Source of the DNA: Chrysoperla carnea
Taxonomy: Eukaryota; Arthropoda; Insecta; Neuroptera; Chrysopidae
Direction of reading: 5' to 3'
Assembly: GCF_905475395.1 (NCBI RefSeq)
Contig: NC_058340.1
Span: 63,156,181 to 63,220,180, forward strand
Length of the DNA: 64,000 nucleotides
This document shows positions 47,021 to 57,718 of this stretch, piece after piece. Position numbers and translations under genes: made by a program. Within the stretch, counting starts at the first letter, position 1; each line of letters begins with the position of its first letter. The notes under the pieces were generated by a model. It was not told the DNA's origin. It worked only from the letters and a program-made list of their open reading frames with translations, and made no database searches.

Positions 47021-50000
47021 TCGTTGTTTTAAAAAATCAAACGATATTTCAAACATCATTAAACGGACTTTTATTTAAAAAACGGATATAAGTTCGTATT
47101 GCCTTTACTTTGGGATGCATCACAATTCCAACGCTGATAAGCATCCGAATGCTGATATGCACGCGAATATTCTAAGTAAACGTTGGAAAATTATTATAAG
47201 TGTCTAATGAAAGTTTATTTCATTGTTTTTCTAGTTTTTAAAATAAAACCAAAGATTTAAGAATATAAAGTTGTTTGAGACTATTTTGAGAATTTTATAT
47301 TACACATTGGATTTGATATATATTAATTATACATGTGAGCCAAAAGTTTCTTTCCGATTTAAAAAGGCTTTAGTGAGCCTTTTTAGATAAGCTGAAAATG
47401 CATAGTTGTTAGCCAGCACCACGTCCTCAATCGTAAGCCTATTTTACGTTCTCATGCGGGGGGGCTTTGGTCCCAATAGAGTGCCAAAGATGTAGAGTCT
47501 GTCTCACATTTTCATAAAATTTCTTGTATGCACGTCGTGTGGAAATTACTGATCAACCTTTGCTCTAAAATAACTTTGCAGATAATACTGACTCGTCATT
47601 TTCAAAAACGTTTAACAAAATAGAAAGCTTTTTAAATCAGAAAGAGACTTTCGACTCATCTATGCCAGCACACTTTTTTGTAATTATTTACAACAAGTCA
47701 AAAATTTTTATAAACGTAATCTTAGTCCAAAAAACATTAGTCAAACACAGTATTGAGATAAATGTCTGCGCTTTTTAAGTAGAGGTTCCGAATGGATAAC
47801 AAATTCAAAGTTGTTTATGCGACATTCGACAAATTTAATTCATAAATTTTAAGCTGATGAAGCAATAACAAATTTCCGGCCTGTACTTAAAAAAACGCTG
47901 CATTCTCAATAGTACCCTTACTTACTGTTGTAAATCATTTTGAAAAATGTACGCTGGCGTTATACCTTGATGCTTGCTTTCAAGAGATACGTAATATAAG
48001 CGATAGAGTTTTGTTTTATAATAAAAAAAAACATTGATTTTAAGAAAATATTTGGCAGGGAACTGCGATCAGCTATTATTTTGAAACTCTCCTTTTTAGG
48101 TTGTGTATTAAACACGTTTTGATAAAAAAAATGATCACTTAGCAATTAAGTAAATCAGTTCGAGTTTAGGAATAAATAGCCCCGGAAAAAATAGCGACTA
48201 TTTTTGGCACAAGAGCTCGGTTTACATTTTTTCCTTATTTTTGAAAACTTGAAAAAAATCAATGTTTGATTTAGATACAAAATTCTATATTGTAAAATAT
48301 TAAATTTTATTAAAAGACTTATTATTATCGGGCTATAATAAGATAACAAATTATACAAAATATTGATTTATCATTCCAAATAAACGGGTACTTAGAAAGT
48401 TGTTGACAATTTTACTAAAGTAAACCCAAACGTTATAACAGCATTGACGTGAATAGTCTTGAAAATTTTTTATATAATAAAATTAGTAAAAATGTATATT
48501 TTACAATTTATTATAAATAGATAAGTGATATATGCCTAATTTATGAGATATTGACATAAAATTTATAGAAGGGTTTTTTTTTTCTTTAAATCAATGGGTC
48601 GTTAAGGGAATCCTCCTGTAGGTCAAACAATTTTAATTTATAATATACAAGCCATTACTCCTTTGTTTTGCTGGACAATTCCAACTTTATTAACAAATAT
48701 TACTAGACAATTTCGACATGACTTTGGTACTTCGGTCTACGACGTCAGAGCTCAATTCGTCCGAAATGTGGTAAAAATACTTACCCCTTAACGAAATTTA
48801 AAGATTTCGGCATTATTTTACACAAAAGTTTCAGTTTACGAAGCACTATTTCATTATCGGTAAATCGGATTCAGAAATTGCAAAGAAATTTCTTTGTATA
48901 ATTTTATCATCTCATTACCGTGCTCTCAAATGGAATAGTTACGGGACACCTTGAATTCGGGTAAAATGGTAACAATGGATGTTAGTTTGACAAACAGGCA
49001 ACAGGATCCTTGAACGACTCATAAAAGAAATATAATAAATGGCTTTACTATGTTATTTAAAGAAAATAATTTATTTATTTGTAAATTATAAATCAAAATA
49101 TATTTGTATTTCGTAAAAAAGTTTCAATTCTAATTTATGAAATTCATTAAGTAATGAATTTTATAAAAACAATTTTTTAAATATATCTATTGAAACAGTA
49201 GAAATTGAAATCAGGGTAAAATTATATAAGATTTCAAATCGTAAAGTTTATAAGTATGTACGTTGATTTTACTGTACAGTAAATATGTATTGTATTAAAG
49301 AAGTTGAATTTATTGGAATTGTTTGGTGGTAAATCTGGAAAAGTCGGTTAAAATATGATTCAAAGCTAGCATTTTATATTTTTGAAATTGTAGCACAGAT
49401 TTTATATTAAATGTAGACTCCTGACAAAAATATAATGAAGATTATGAAAATAATACCTTTACCTAGCTCTGATACGAAGCTAGAAAAATTCGCCAATGAT
49501 ATTTACTATCCTTGCAATAATCACAACGTGCTGTCACTCTTCAGGAGGGAAATTTTCTTATAAAACTGTTGTCAGTCTATATTATATATAAGTCTGTTCA
49601 AAGTAAGCAAGTTTTTATCAATAATCTTGAATTTAGAAAATTTTCATTTCTTAATTTTAGATGTTAGATTCTAACTTATAGATTTTATTACATGGGAAAA
49701 AAAAGCAAATTTAAAATAGTTGCCATTTTACTTGTTCTAAACAGTAAAATGGCGATATAAAAATGTAAATATATTAGGAATTGACTGTCAAAGAACATTT
49801 TTATTGCCTCTTCCATTTATTCGCTTAAATATGCATAATTTATGTGTTCCTGATTGTAGTATTACGCTTTTATCCGTCCATTAATAAGCTTATTTTTGAT
49901 ATTTCAATGATTTGAGTTGCCACATTTTTGAAAAAAAAGATAAATTTTTTGTCATTATTTTTATGGATGTTTACAGTAACTTAATATTGACTTCTTTGGT

Positions 50001-51969
50001 AAATGTGGCAACTCTGTTTTCAATCAAGAAATATTACATACAACATCAAGAACAGAACTTCTCCGTTAATGCTTCGATATCCCACCAGCAACAAGAGATT
50101 TCTTCTTTCAGTGATTATTCTTGAAATTATTTGTAATATGTCTTGATTTTCATTATTAAAGATGCACATTCTTCAATTTGCTCAATTCTTTAATTCTATT
50201 TCTCGTTTCCAAAAAAATTTTTTATGACAGCCAAGTTAAATATATAAAAACCAAAGAATATGATTAAAAAACTATTTTTAAAAATCAATGAGAATTAATA
50301 AAGTCGTTTTAAATAGCATGGGCGGTGGAACTCTTTGTCGTATGAAATTTCTTGATAATTTTTGAGAAATGAATAATGGTTAAATAAACTACAACATAAA
50401 ATCATTACTACCTTGAAGTGACTCCCATAAAAACGCAACAGGTTGACTATTGTTTCGGATTAAGAGGCCTTGAGATTCAGCACCATCTTGTAAGCTATCG
50501 ATTTACAAGAGATTTAAAAATCAAAATCAATTTCGAGAGGAACAAGGTTTTGGATAGTTTGAGATAAACATCTTCGTAGGGAATTTCTTGTGACACCGTC
50601 CGAGCTAACTGATTCCACAATTATCTTAGAATAAATTTAAATTATTGTCTAATTAAAGACATATTTTTCAATTTTCAATATGTAAATAGAAATTTTATAG
50701 AAAAAAATATATCAAATCGAAATGCTCCAGAATAGATTTAATAATTATTTCTTTGACTATATAGAATATTTGTTATTCTATTTAAAAAAAAAAAGGATAT
50801 ATTTTATAGATTATAATAAAATGAAATTAGACTGAATGTTTTTAATTTGTAAATGTCAAGAAATTATAAAAAAATGTTGAAACGGAATTTTTCCCTGTGA
50901 ATGATATCAAAAATAATATGAATGTTTTAATCCCAAAAAATTTGGGGACCAAGAATGTAATACGAGATTTTTTAAACATAAAAAATGATGATAGAAGTAT
51001 GTAGATAAGTGGCCTTCAATTGTAAGAATTCACTCGTAATATTTATAAAAAAAATAGTGGTTGTAAATTTATTAAAATGGGTGCTGGAATTGATGACTTT
51101 TTAATACAAATTAAATTGGTCGTAACAATGTTACTGTTACATTGCCTCCATTAAATTATTACTAACAGTGCAAAGGAGCTGTAGTGTATAAACTAGCTCG
51201 AGTCAGATCGACGTTATTCGATTCTGAAATCGAAATTCATATGAAAATCCTTATTCTAACAACAAATATTGTATTTATTTGTTGTATGAATAATAATGTC
51301 TGAATTCGTGAATTCGACATAAACAAAAATTCATTTTAATAATATTAAAATATTTATTAATAAATTTACAGCTCGTAAGAATAAAAATTTTTAAATGGTC
51401 TAAATATTTAAACAATTATATGAAAAATTCCATGTATTAAATTATAAAATATAATTTTCAATAATTTCAAACATATCAATTTAAAAAAAAAAATTATTTG
51501 TTTCTGTAAATAACATTGTAAAAAATAAAAATGTAATAAGATTTATGAAACTCATTTTTCTGGTTATCCTTTCTTATCTAACTATTTTTTAAATTAGACA
51601 GGTCTGCAAAAAAAAATTTTTTGTCAGCTGCATGAGATATTTTTACTAAATTATATGTTTTAGAATGCGCTAATTTCAAAAGTGATGGCCATTTTTTTCT
51701 ATCACGTAAGGTTTTTTGCAAATTCAAACACAAAAAATTGGCAAAAGCACTCGTTTATTAAAAAATATACAGTAGCCTGCAAGCATAGTGACATCCCATC
51801 TTCCTTGGTACCGTCTCTCGATATCGCAGACATCCTGGTGAAACCATCCATTGATGGTCCTGAGATTTGATTCTTTCCAGTGTAATGGCCGAATTGTTAT
51901 AGTTAGTTTTCTTCCATATGTACAGAATAACCCATTGGAAGCGAAGCTAATTTATTTTTATTGTGCAAT
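47021..51969. other. 5 kb gene-poor stretch
   Basis: It holds the 3' UTR of the 258-aa gene, then a MITE (47334-47664) and a short inverted pair GAGTTGCCACATTT / AAATGTGGCAACTC (49914-50014). I see nothing else. Short ORFs here have no recognisable products. Confidence 0.55.
47334..47664. mobile_element. Short inverted-repeat element (MITE), ~330 bp
   Basis: TTTCTTTCCGATTTAAAAAG on the left mirrors CTTTTTAAATCAGAAAGAGA on the right (about 35 bp arms with a few mismatches). It has no coding capacity. Confidence 0.6.
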
Positions 51970-51979
51970 AATCCTACTT

Positions 51980-54979
51980 TTTTTTTTTTTTTTTTTTGGT
52001 ATCCTTATATTCTATTATCAGTTCCTAAAGGAACTATAAATAGGTCTGATGAATAGATAACATGAACGGCAACTACCCAGTGATAGTCACCTAATCGAAT
52101 TTATAGTATGTGAACTATAATTAAAACTATTTACGTAAATCTAAATCTTAAATCTAGAACACTTTGTCTATTTAGTCTATTTACTCTTTCACTATTGTCT
52201 AAGAGATTGATTACTTCAACATTTGGGTGCCTTTCAAGGCGAGTCAAGTAACTTTCACTGAACCGCGTAATTTCTTCGCGCACTGTGGGCACTTCAAGAC
52301 TACGGTGAATGTCGTCATTACGCACGTACCAGGGAGATTCACTAATTGTTCGTAACACTTTTGATTGAAACCGTTGAATAATTTCGATGTTACTGTTGCT
52401 AGCAGTTCCCCATACTTGAATCCCATAAGTCCACACAGGTTTTAAAATTGTTTTATACACTAGCACTTTATTGTCTAATGATAACTTAGATTTATGACCT
52501 AACAGCCAGTAAAGTTTCGAAAATTTTAGATTTAATTGTTTTCTCTTGGACCAGATGTGTTTGCGCCAAGTTAGCCTTCTGTCTAAGTGAATTCCCAAGT
52601 ATTTCACTTCGTTTGCCTGTGGAAAACTGACATTGTTCATTTTTACAGCTGGACAAGTTTCCCTTCTTAAAGAAAATGTTACTTGAACTGATTTTTGTTC
52701 ATTTACTTGAATACGCCACTTTTGTAACCAGTTTTGTATTTTATTTATACTATTTTGTAGTCTTTGTGAAGCTACATTTGGGTCCACGTCTGTCGATAAT
52801 ATTGCAGTATCGTCTGCAAAAGTAGCTATGGTATTTTCTCCGTCGGCTGGTAAGTCCGCGGTATATATCAAGTAGAGAGTTGGACCCAGAACGCTGCCCT
52901 GTGGTACGCCAGATTGAATAGGAAACAAGTCAGATAACTCTTCTTGAACTTTGACCTGAAAATGCCGATCTTCTAGATAAGATTTCAAAATACAATAATA
53001 TGTACTCGGAAGATGTTGTTTTAATTTGTAAAGTAAGCCAGGGTGCCATACTTTATCGAACGCCTTGCTGACGTCAAGAAATGAAGCTGTACAATATTTT
53101 TTTTCTTGAAAGCTTTTGTTTATTGTGTTAACTATTCGATGAACTTGTTCTATAGTTGAATGTTTCTCACGGAACCCAAATTGGTGGTCTGGTATGATCT
53201 GCGACTCATTCAGTATAATCTTTAATTTTTGTAGAAATAATTTTTCAAAGAGTTTAGATAGTGTTGGTAATAAACTGATAGGTCGATATGATTTGACTTC
53301 GTTCATTGGCTTTCCTGGTTTTGGAATTAGAATTATTTGTGATATTTTCCAAGGACATGGAAAATAGCCCAGTCTCAAAATCGCATTGAAAATATTACGA
53401 ATCATGATTATCCCATTATTTGATAACTCATTTAAAATTCTAGCTGTTATAAGATCAAAACCTGGTGATTTTTTTGGGTTTAGTGTTTTAATTACCGCGC
53501 TTATTTCGTTTAGAGAAAAAGCCTCTATTGGTGGGGATAATTGTAGAGGAGCACTCAAGAACTGATCAATTTCTTCGTCGGGTGCATCTTGTGAATTGGA
53601 AAATGTATCTTTCAATTCTTGAGCAAAAAGATCAGCTTTTTCTTTGTTGCTCCTTGCCCATGAACGATCTTGATTTCTTAAGGGTGGAAGAGCTTGTTGC
53701 GGTTGGTTGCAACGTTTTGTAGCTTTCCAAAGTGAGTAATCCGTCGCTTCTGTTGGAGATAGGTTTTCTAGATAGTCTTGAATACAATTTTCTTTTAGTT
53801 TTTCAAGTAAGCGTTTTAAATTTTGTGACGCTTTGTTGAAGCTGTTTTTGTCATTTGGAAATCTTGTTTGCTGCCAAATTCTTCTTAATCTGCGCTTTTC
53901 TGAGATAAGCTGCCTAACGTTTTGTGGGAGTAAAATTTTAGATTTAAGCCTTTTAATGTCAGGGGTGGATTCTCTGGCTGCTTTTTGGATAGTTATTGTG
54001 AGTTTTTGTACAGCTAAGTCAATATCCTCTTCTGATTTTAACAACATTTTTGGATTTAGGTTATTATCGAAATGCCATCGAAAATAGTCCCAGTCTGTGT
54101 TACGGTTAGTTAAAGACGCAACACCTCCTCTTTGAATAAATTCATTGTATATTGATAATAAAACCGGCGAGTGGTCGCTGGAGAGTTCGTCGCATGATTT
54201 AATTTGCATGTACGCTTTAGACATATTTTTTACCACAAATAAGTCTAACAGATCGGGTAACTTATTTAAATCGGATGGCCAGTAAGTTGGTTCACCAGTA
54301 GAAAGCTGGTCAAGGTTGTTTGCTTGAATGGCTTTTAGTAAGTTTCGTCCTTTCGGATTTATCAATCTCGACGCCCAGAACGTATGTTTGGCGTTATAGT
54401 CACCACCGGCGATAAACCTGTTACCAAGATTACTGAAGAAAGTTTCAAAAGTTTCTTGGCTAATTGAATGCCTCGGTGGGCAGTAAACGGCTGACACTGT
54501 TATTGGACCAACCCAATCTTCAACGACTACGCTTGTAGCTTGGATTTGCTCAGAAACATGTTTTTCCATTTCATGATGTTTTAGACTTTTTTTTATTATA
54601 ATTGCTGTTCCCCCTTGAGCTTTTCCACTTGGATGTTTGGTGTCATAAACGCAATAATTTTTAATGCTTAAAAAGCTTTTCGCAGTGAAACGTGTCTCAG
54701 AAATTAGTGCTATGTCAATATCACGATCTATGAGAAACGCTTCGAGTTCAAGGCGACGGTTTGTTAATCCGTTAGCGTTCCAAAGTACAAGGTTGATATT
54801 TTTAACCATTTTATTTCATTTTACCAATGAGAGCTGTTAAGAGATTAATCATAACACTATTCTGTTTCATTAAGTCACGAAACATTTCTTTGAGTTCTAG
54901 AAATGATTCTTTCATGAAAGTAACGAGATTTTGTTCTTCGTTGCGAATGGGCTGGGTTTCTTCAACTGCTGGCCTTTGG
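51980..54979 (-). mobile_element. Jockey-clade LINE, 5'-truncated, ORF2 open
   Basis: The element reads on the minus strand. Its 5' end is cut inside ORF1, which keeps only its last ~55 codons (54811-54979, ending GKMK), followed one base later by the ORF2 start. ORF2 is complete. A 3' UTR of about 130 bases ends in a 20-base poly(A) (T run 51978-51997). An exact 10 bp target duplication, AATCCTACTT, lies at 51970-51979 and 54980-54989, which fixes both borders. Poly(A), truncation and target duplication are hallmarks of target-primed reverse transcription. Confidence 0.92.
52131..54809 (-). CDS. Jockey LINE ORF2: endonuclease plus reverse transcriptase
   Basis: 892 uninterrupted codons. Residues 1-225 are an apurinic-type endonuclease: LVLWNANGL with the metal-site Asn, ISETR with the Glu, GGDYNAKH, and SDHSPV with the terminal Asp-His. 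The reverse transcriptase lies at about residues 480-745: IPKPGK, SYRPISLLP, FLDVSKAFDKVWH, GVPQGSVLGPTLYLIY and the catalytic FADD at 664-667. A KYLGIHLDRRLTW segment follows, then a C-terminal region of the jockey type. The length is normal for jockey ORF2. All key residues are present, so this is a young copy, but it is 5'-truncated and lacks most of ORF1 and its promoter. Confidence 0.93.
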   Translation of the reverse strand: MVKNINLVLWNANGLTNRRLELEAFLIDRDIDIALISETRFTAKSFLSIKNYCVYDTKHPSGKAQGGTAIIIKKSLKHHEMEKHVSEQIQATSVVVEDWVGPITVSAVYCPPRHSISQETFETFFSNLGNRFIAGGDYNAKHTFWASRLINPKGRNLLKAIQANNLDQLSTGEPTYWPSDLNKLPDLLDLFVVKNMSKAYMQIKSCDELSSDHSPVLLSIYNEFIQRGGVASLTNRNTDWDYFRWHFDNNLNPKMLLKSEEDIDLAVQKLTITIQKAARESTPDIKRLKSKILLPQNVRQLISEKRRLRRIWQQTRFPNDKNSFNKASQNLKRLLEKLKENCIQDYLENLSPTEATDYSLWKATKRCNQPQQALPPLRNQDRSWARSNKEKADLFAQELKDTFSNSQDAPDEEIDQFLSAPLQLSPPIEAFSLNEISAVIKTLNPKKSPGFDLITARILNELSNNGIIMIRNIFNAILRLGYFPCPWKISQIILIPKPGKPMNEVKSYRPISLLPTLSKLFEKLFLQKLKIILNESQIIPDHQFGFREKHSTIEQVHRIVNTINKSFQEKKYCTASFLDVSKAFDKVWHPGLLYKLKQHLPSTYYCILKSYLEDRHFQVKVQEELSDLFPIQSGVPQGSVLGPTLYLIYTADLPADGENTIATFADDTAILSTDVDPNVASQRLQNSINKIQNWLQKWRIQVNEQKSVQVTFSLRRETCPAVKMNNVSFPQANEVKYLGIHLDRRLTWRKHIWSKRKQLNLKFSKLYWLLGHKSKLSLDNKVLVYKTILKPVWTYGIQVWGTASNSNIEIIQRFQSKVLRTISESPWYVRNDDIHRSLEVPTVREEITRFSESYLTRLERHPNVEVINLLDNSERVNRLNRQSVLDLRFRFT

Positions 54980-54989
54980 AATCCTACTT

Positions 54990-55546
54990 AAAGACTAGTT
55001 TATGTTGTTACTAATATCTATGAAAACCCATGTGATAGAATGTTTTGAATAGTTTTCCTGTTTTTGGGAGGTCAAAATCTATAAGAAAATGTAAAAAAAT
55101 CCTATGCAGTTTTTTAGTCGCAGACCTGTGTTACTTGAAAAAAACTAGTTTTTTCATTTCTGACCCAACAAAATAATTCCATTTTATAAATATTATGCTG
55201 AATGCTTCAATCAAGTAGAAAGCATATATGTAATACTAAATACCTTTAGTATTACATATATGGTAGAAAGCATATATTTTATCCATATTTTATCTATGGT
55301 AGCAGTATCTGAAACGTTTATGGCTGAACGCTACCTTTTTCTGTCAAAATGAATTATCCGGTGATAGAAGAAAAGCACGTGCCATAGAATGGAAATCAAC
55401 AAACATAACCGTAGTTGACAAGGTTTAAAAATGATAAAATTTAAATTTTGGACCCTATAAACATTGATCTCGTTGAAACTCAAATGAAATAAGTATTGAA
55501 ACTGAAATTTTTTTCAACATTAAAATAAATACACATAAACATAACC
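54990..55546. other. Gap between LINE and EEF1AKMT1, with a 40 bp P-like relic
   Basis: The relic at 55223-55262 is described separately. The rest should contain the EEF1AKMT1 promoter, but no core motif stands out. Confidence 0.5.
55223..55262. mobile_element. Two-ended 40 bp relic of the P-like MITE family
   Basis: CATATATGTAATACTAAA is followed after four bases by TTTAGTATTACATATATG, the two outer ends of the element at 62891-63197. It is flanked on both sides by GTAGAAAG (55215-55222 and 55263-55270), an exact 8 bp target duplication. Confidence 0.85.
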
Positions 55547-57134
55547 ATGGGAGATATATCAGATGATGACGATGTTCCAACATTATCTGCAGGCACTTTA
55601 AAGGCTTTGCAAGAGTTTTATAAAGAACAAGAGGAGAAGGAAAGTCAATTAAATCAAACAAACGAAAATGGTGTAGCAAAACCTAACGAAATAGTTTTTA
55701 ATGAAGACTGGGTAAGCTAAATTCACTTATTAAACTGTAAAAAGATTCGTAACTTATTAATATTTTTTAGCAACTTAGTCAATTTTGGTATGACTCTAAT
55801 ACTGTGGAAACATTAGTTCGTGGAATAGTTAAATCAGTTGAACCGAATGGAAAAATTGCTTTAGTATCTTGCCCAACTTTATATAAAAGGCTTAAAGAAG
55901 AAGCAGTCAATTGCGAAAGTATGATATTATTTTTAAATAGCAACGCATAAATATTTTGTTTTTCTGAATTCTATCCACGGATCTAGTAATTATAGTAGGG
56001 ATGTAGTATAAAGTCCCATTTTATTCGAGGGGGGTGTATCACTCAGGGGGGAAGCAATGTGCCTACTTTTGATTGGCTACGGCTCTCATTTGCGGGAAAT
56101 TCAAATAGAACGATAATACTTCGTGTGTTTTAGATTTTAATATTTCTATATCCATCGTTTTAGATTGCCTCAAGCAGTATGCCTTCTTTTGATTGGCTGC
56201 GGCTGTTCGCACTCTCAATGGCGGGAAAATTTAAATGGGTAGCGAATTCTGCGTGTGATGTGAAAAAAATGTATTTTTTTAAAAATACAATTTAGAAATT
56301 CATTGCAAATATAATATTCGTCAACCATATGTCAAACATGTTTCCATGCCTACAAACGAATCAAAAACACTAAAAGAAGGCTTTGAGCATACTTTCAGCA
56401 TGCGTCTAGTTAACAGCCAATAGAAAGTAGGCATAATGATACCCTTCCTCTTCCCCCTGAGTGAGACTCTCGCCACTTGGTTATACTCCATCCCTTTTAA
56501 AATATTCCTATATCCATGATTCTATCAAACTTGTTTTTAAATTAATGGATTTGTAGATTTTTTCGAGATGAACTAAAGTTTTAATGGAAAAATTTTCAGG
56601 TTTATAAGAAATCTATTTTTTTTTTCAATATATATCATTTGAAACAAATTTAGCTGAATTTAGAAAACAATATATTTTGTGTGTCGTGTAGTATTTAATT
56701 AATAATTAATTAATATTGAATGCTTGTTTTAGTCAAATTGTTTGAATATGATAAACGATTTTCTGTATTTGGTAACGACTTTCATTTGTATGATTACAAA
56801 TCACCTTTGGATATAGATAAATCGCTTTCTAGCTATTTTGATTTAGTTGTGGCTGATCCACCTTTTTTATCCGAAGAATGTTTGACTAAAACAGCAATTA
56901 CGATGAAATATTTAACAAAACAAAACGTGGTTTTGTGCACAGGTAAATTTTGGAATAAAAATCTATTCAAATATTTCTCTAACTTGAGTTATTATAGGTG
57001 CTGTTATGGCTGAACTTGCACAGCGTTTATTACATTTAAAAAAATGTGAATTTGAACCGAAACATCAGAATAATTTAGCTAACGAATTTTGGTGTTTTTC
57101 GAATTTTGATTTTGATGCTATGTTAAAAAGTTAG
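55547..57134 (+). CDS. EEF1AKMT1: EEF1A lysine methyltransferase 1 (N6AMT2 family)
   Basis: Exons are 55547-55711, 55771-55918, 56733-56942 and 56998-57134, giving 219 residues (human protein 214). The enzyme uses S-adenosylmethionine to methylate a lysine of elongation factor eEF1A; the family was first annotated as N6-adenine DNA methyltransferase. Diagnostic parts are [15 protein letters not shown] near the N-terminus, [12 protein letters not shown], the [13 protein letters not shown] strand, the catalytic [13 protein letters not shown] (DPPF for the DPPY of many members) and the C-terminal [12 protein letters not shown]. It is cytosolic. An AATAAA lies at 57178-57183, 44 bases after the stop. 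The third intron carries a MITE (55990-56505). Confidence 0.95.
55990..56505. mobile_element. Inverted-repeat element in EEF1AKMT1 intron
   Basis: The left end, TAGGGATGTAGTATA, mirrors the right end, TATACTCCATCCCTTTTA. Inward, CTCAGGGGGGAAGCAATGTG and TGCCTACTTTTGATTGGCT mirror the right arm around 56400-56465. The left half also contains a second imperfect copy of its own arm about 120 bases on (56174), so the element is internally duplicated. Confidence 0.65.
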
Positions 57135-57389
57135 TAAATGCTGTACATGAATGGATACGAATTTGTACTTGAATTAAAATAAAGTTTATCCATATATACT
57201 TATTGTTTGTAAGAGGAATCTATTTCGTATATTTTTGTTGAAATAAAATTTTTATTTATAATTTATGATATATTGGAATCAATTACAAATTCTTCCACAT
57301 TTTCTTCCCCATTACCCCATTTCCACGGTTTTAGCTTTGACCGCATCCACGGTTTTAGCTTTGACCGCACTTTAATATGGGCGAGTTAT

Positions 57390-57626
57390 TATTGGCTGTC
57401 CACGAAAAACACACTTAGGCTATAGAGCGCATTGTGATACTAGATATGTGTTTTACCACCTTTCCGCTGATAATTTGATTTATCAGCTCCTCAATTTCAG
57501 AGGCTGAGTGCACCTCCTTCGTGCATATACCATGCACTACTTCAGCCCATCACAACTATAAATCGTGATTCCAGCCCATCACAACGGAATTGGTTACGCC
57601 TTAACCAACTGAACTTATAGGGCAAC
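57390..57626 (-). repeat. tRNA-derived SINE, copy 1
   Basis: Read on the minus strand, the head TTCAGTTGGTTAAGGCG resembles a pol III A box (tRNA D-arm). The body with GTGATGGGCTGG and GCATTGTGATAC type blocks (complemented here) follows. It is the sister of the SINE at 62731-63300 and lacks the TTAGG tail. Confidence 0.6.
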
Positions 57627-57647
57627 AAAAATTCAAAAAAATAAGTC

Positions 57648-57718
57648 TGCATCGTCCGGGAATCGAACCCGGGCCGCCCGCGTGGCAGGCGAGCATTCTA
57701 CCACTGAACCAACGATCC
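57648..57718 (-). tRNA. tRNA-Gly (anticodon GCC), copy 1
   Basis: The minus strand folds as a 71-base tRNA with D-arm GGTTCAGTGGTAGAAT, anticodon loop CTGCCACG (GCC) and T-arm GGGTTCGATTCCC. The acceptor stem GGATCGT/ACGATGC has a G-G mismatch at pair 2-71 where the usual pair would be C-G. A T7 run follows the 3' end as a pol III terminator. No intron. Confidence 0.9.

Noticed and set aside
49912-50124. 70-codon ORF in the gene-poor stretch
   Set aside because: No splice or poly(A) context and it overlaps a short inverted repeat; likely chance.
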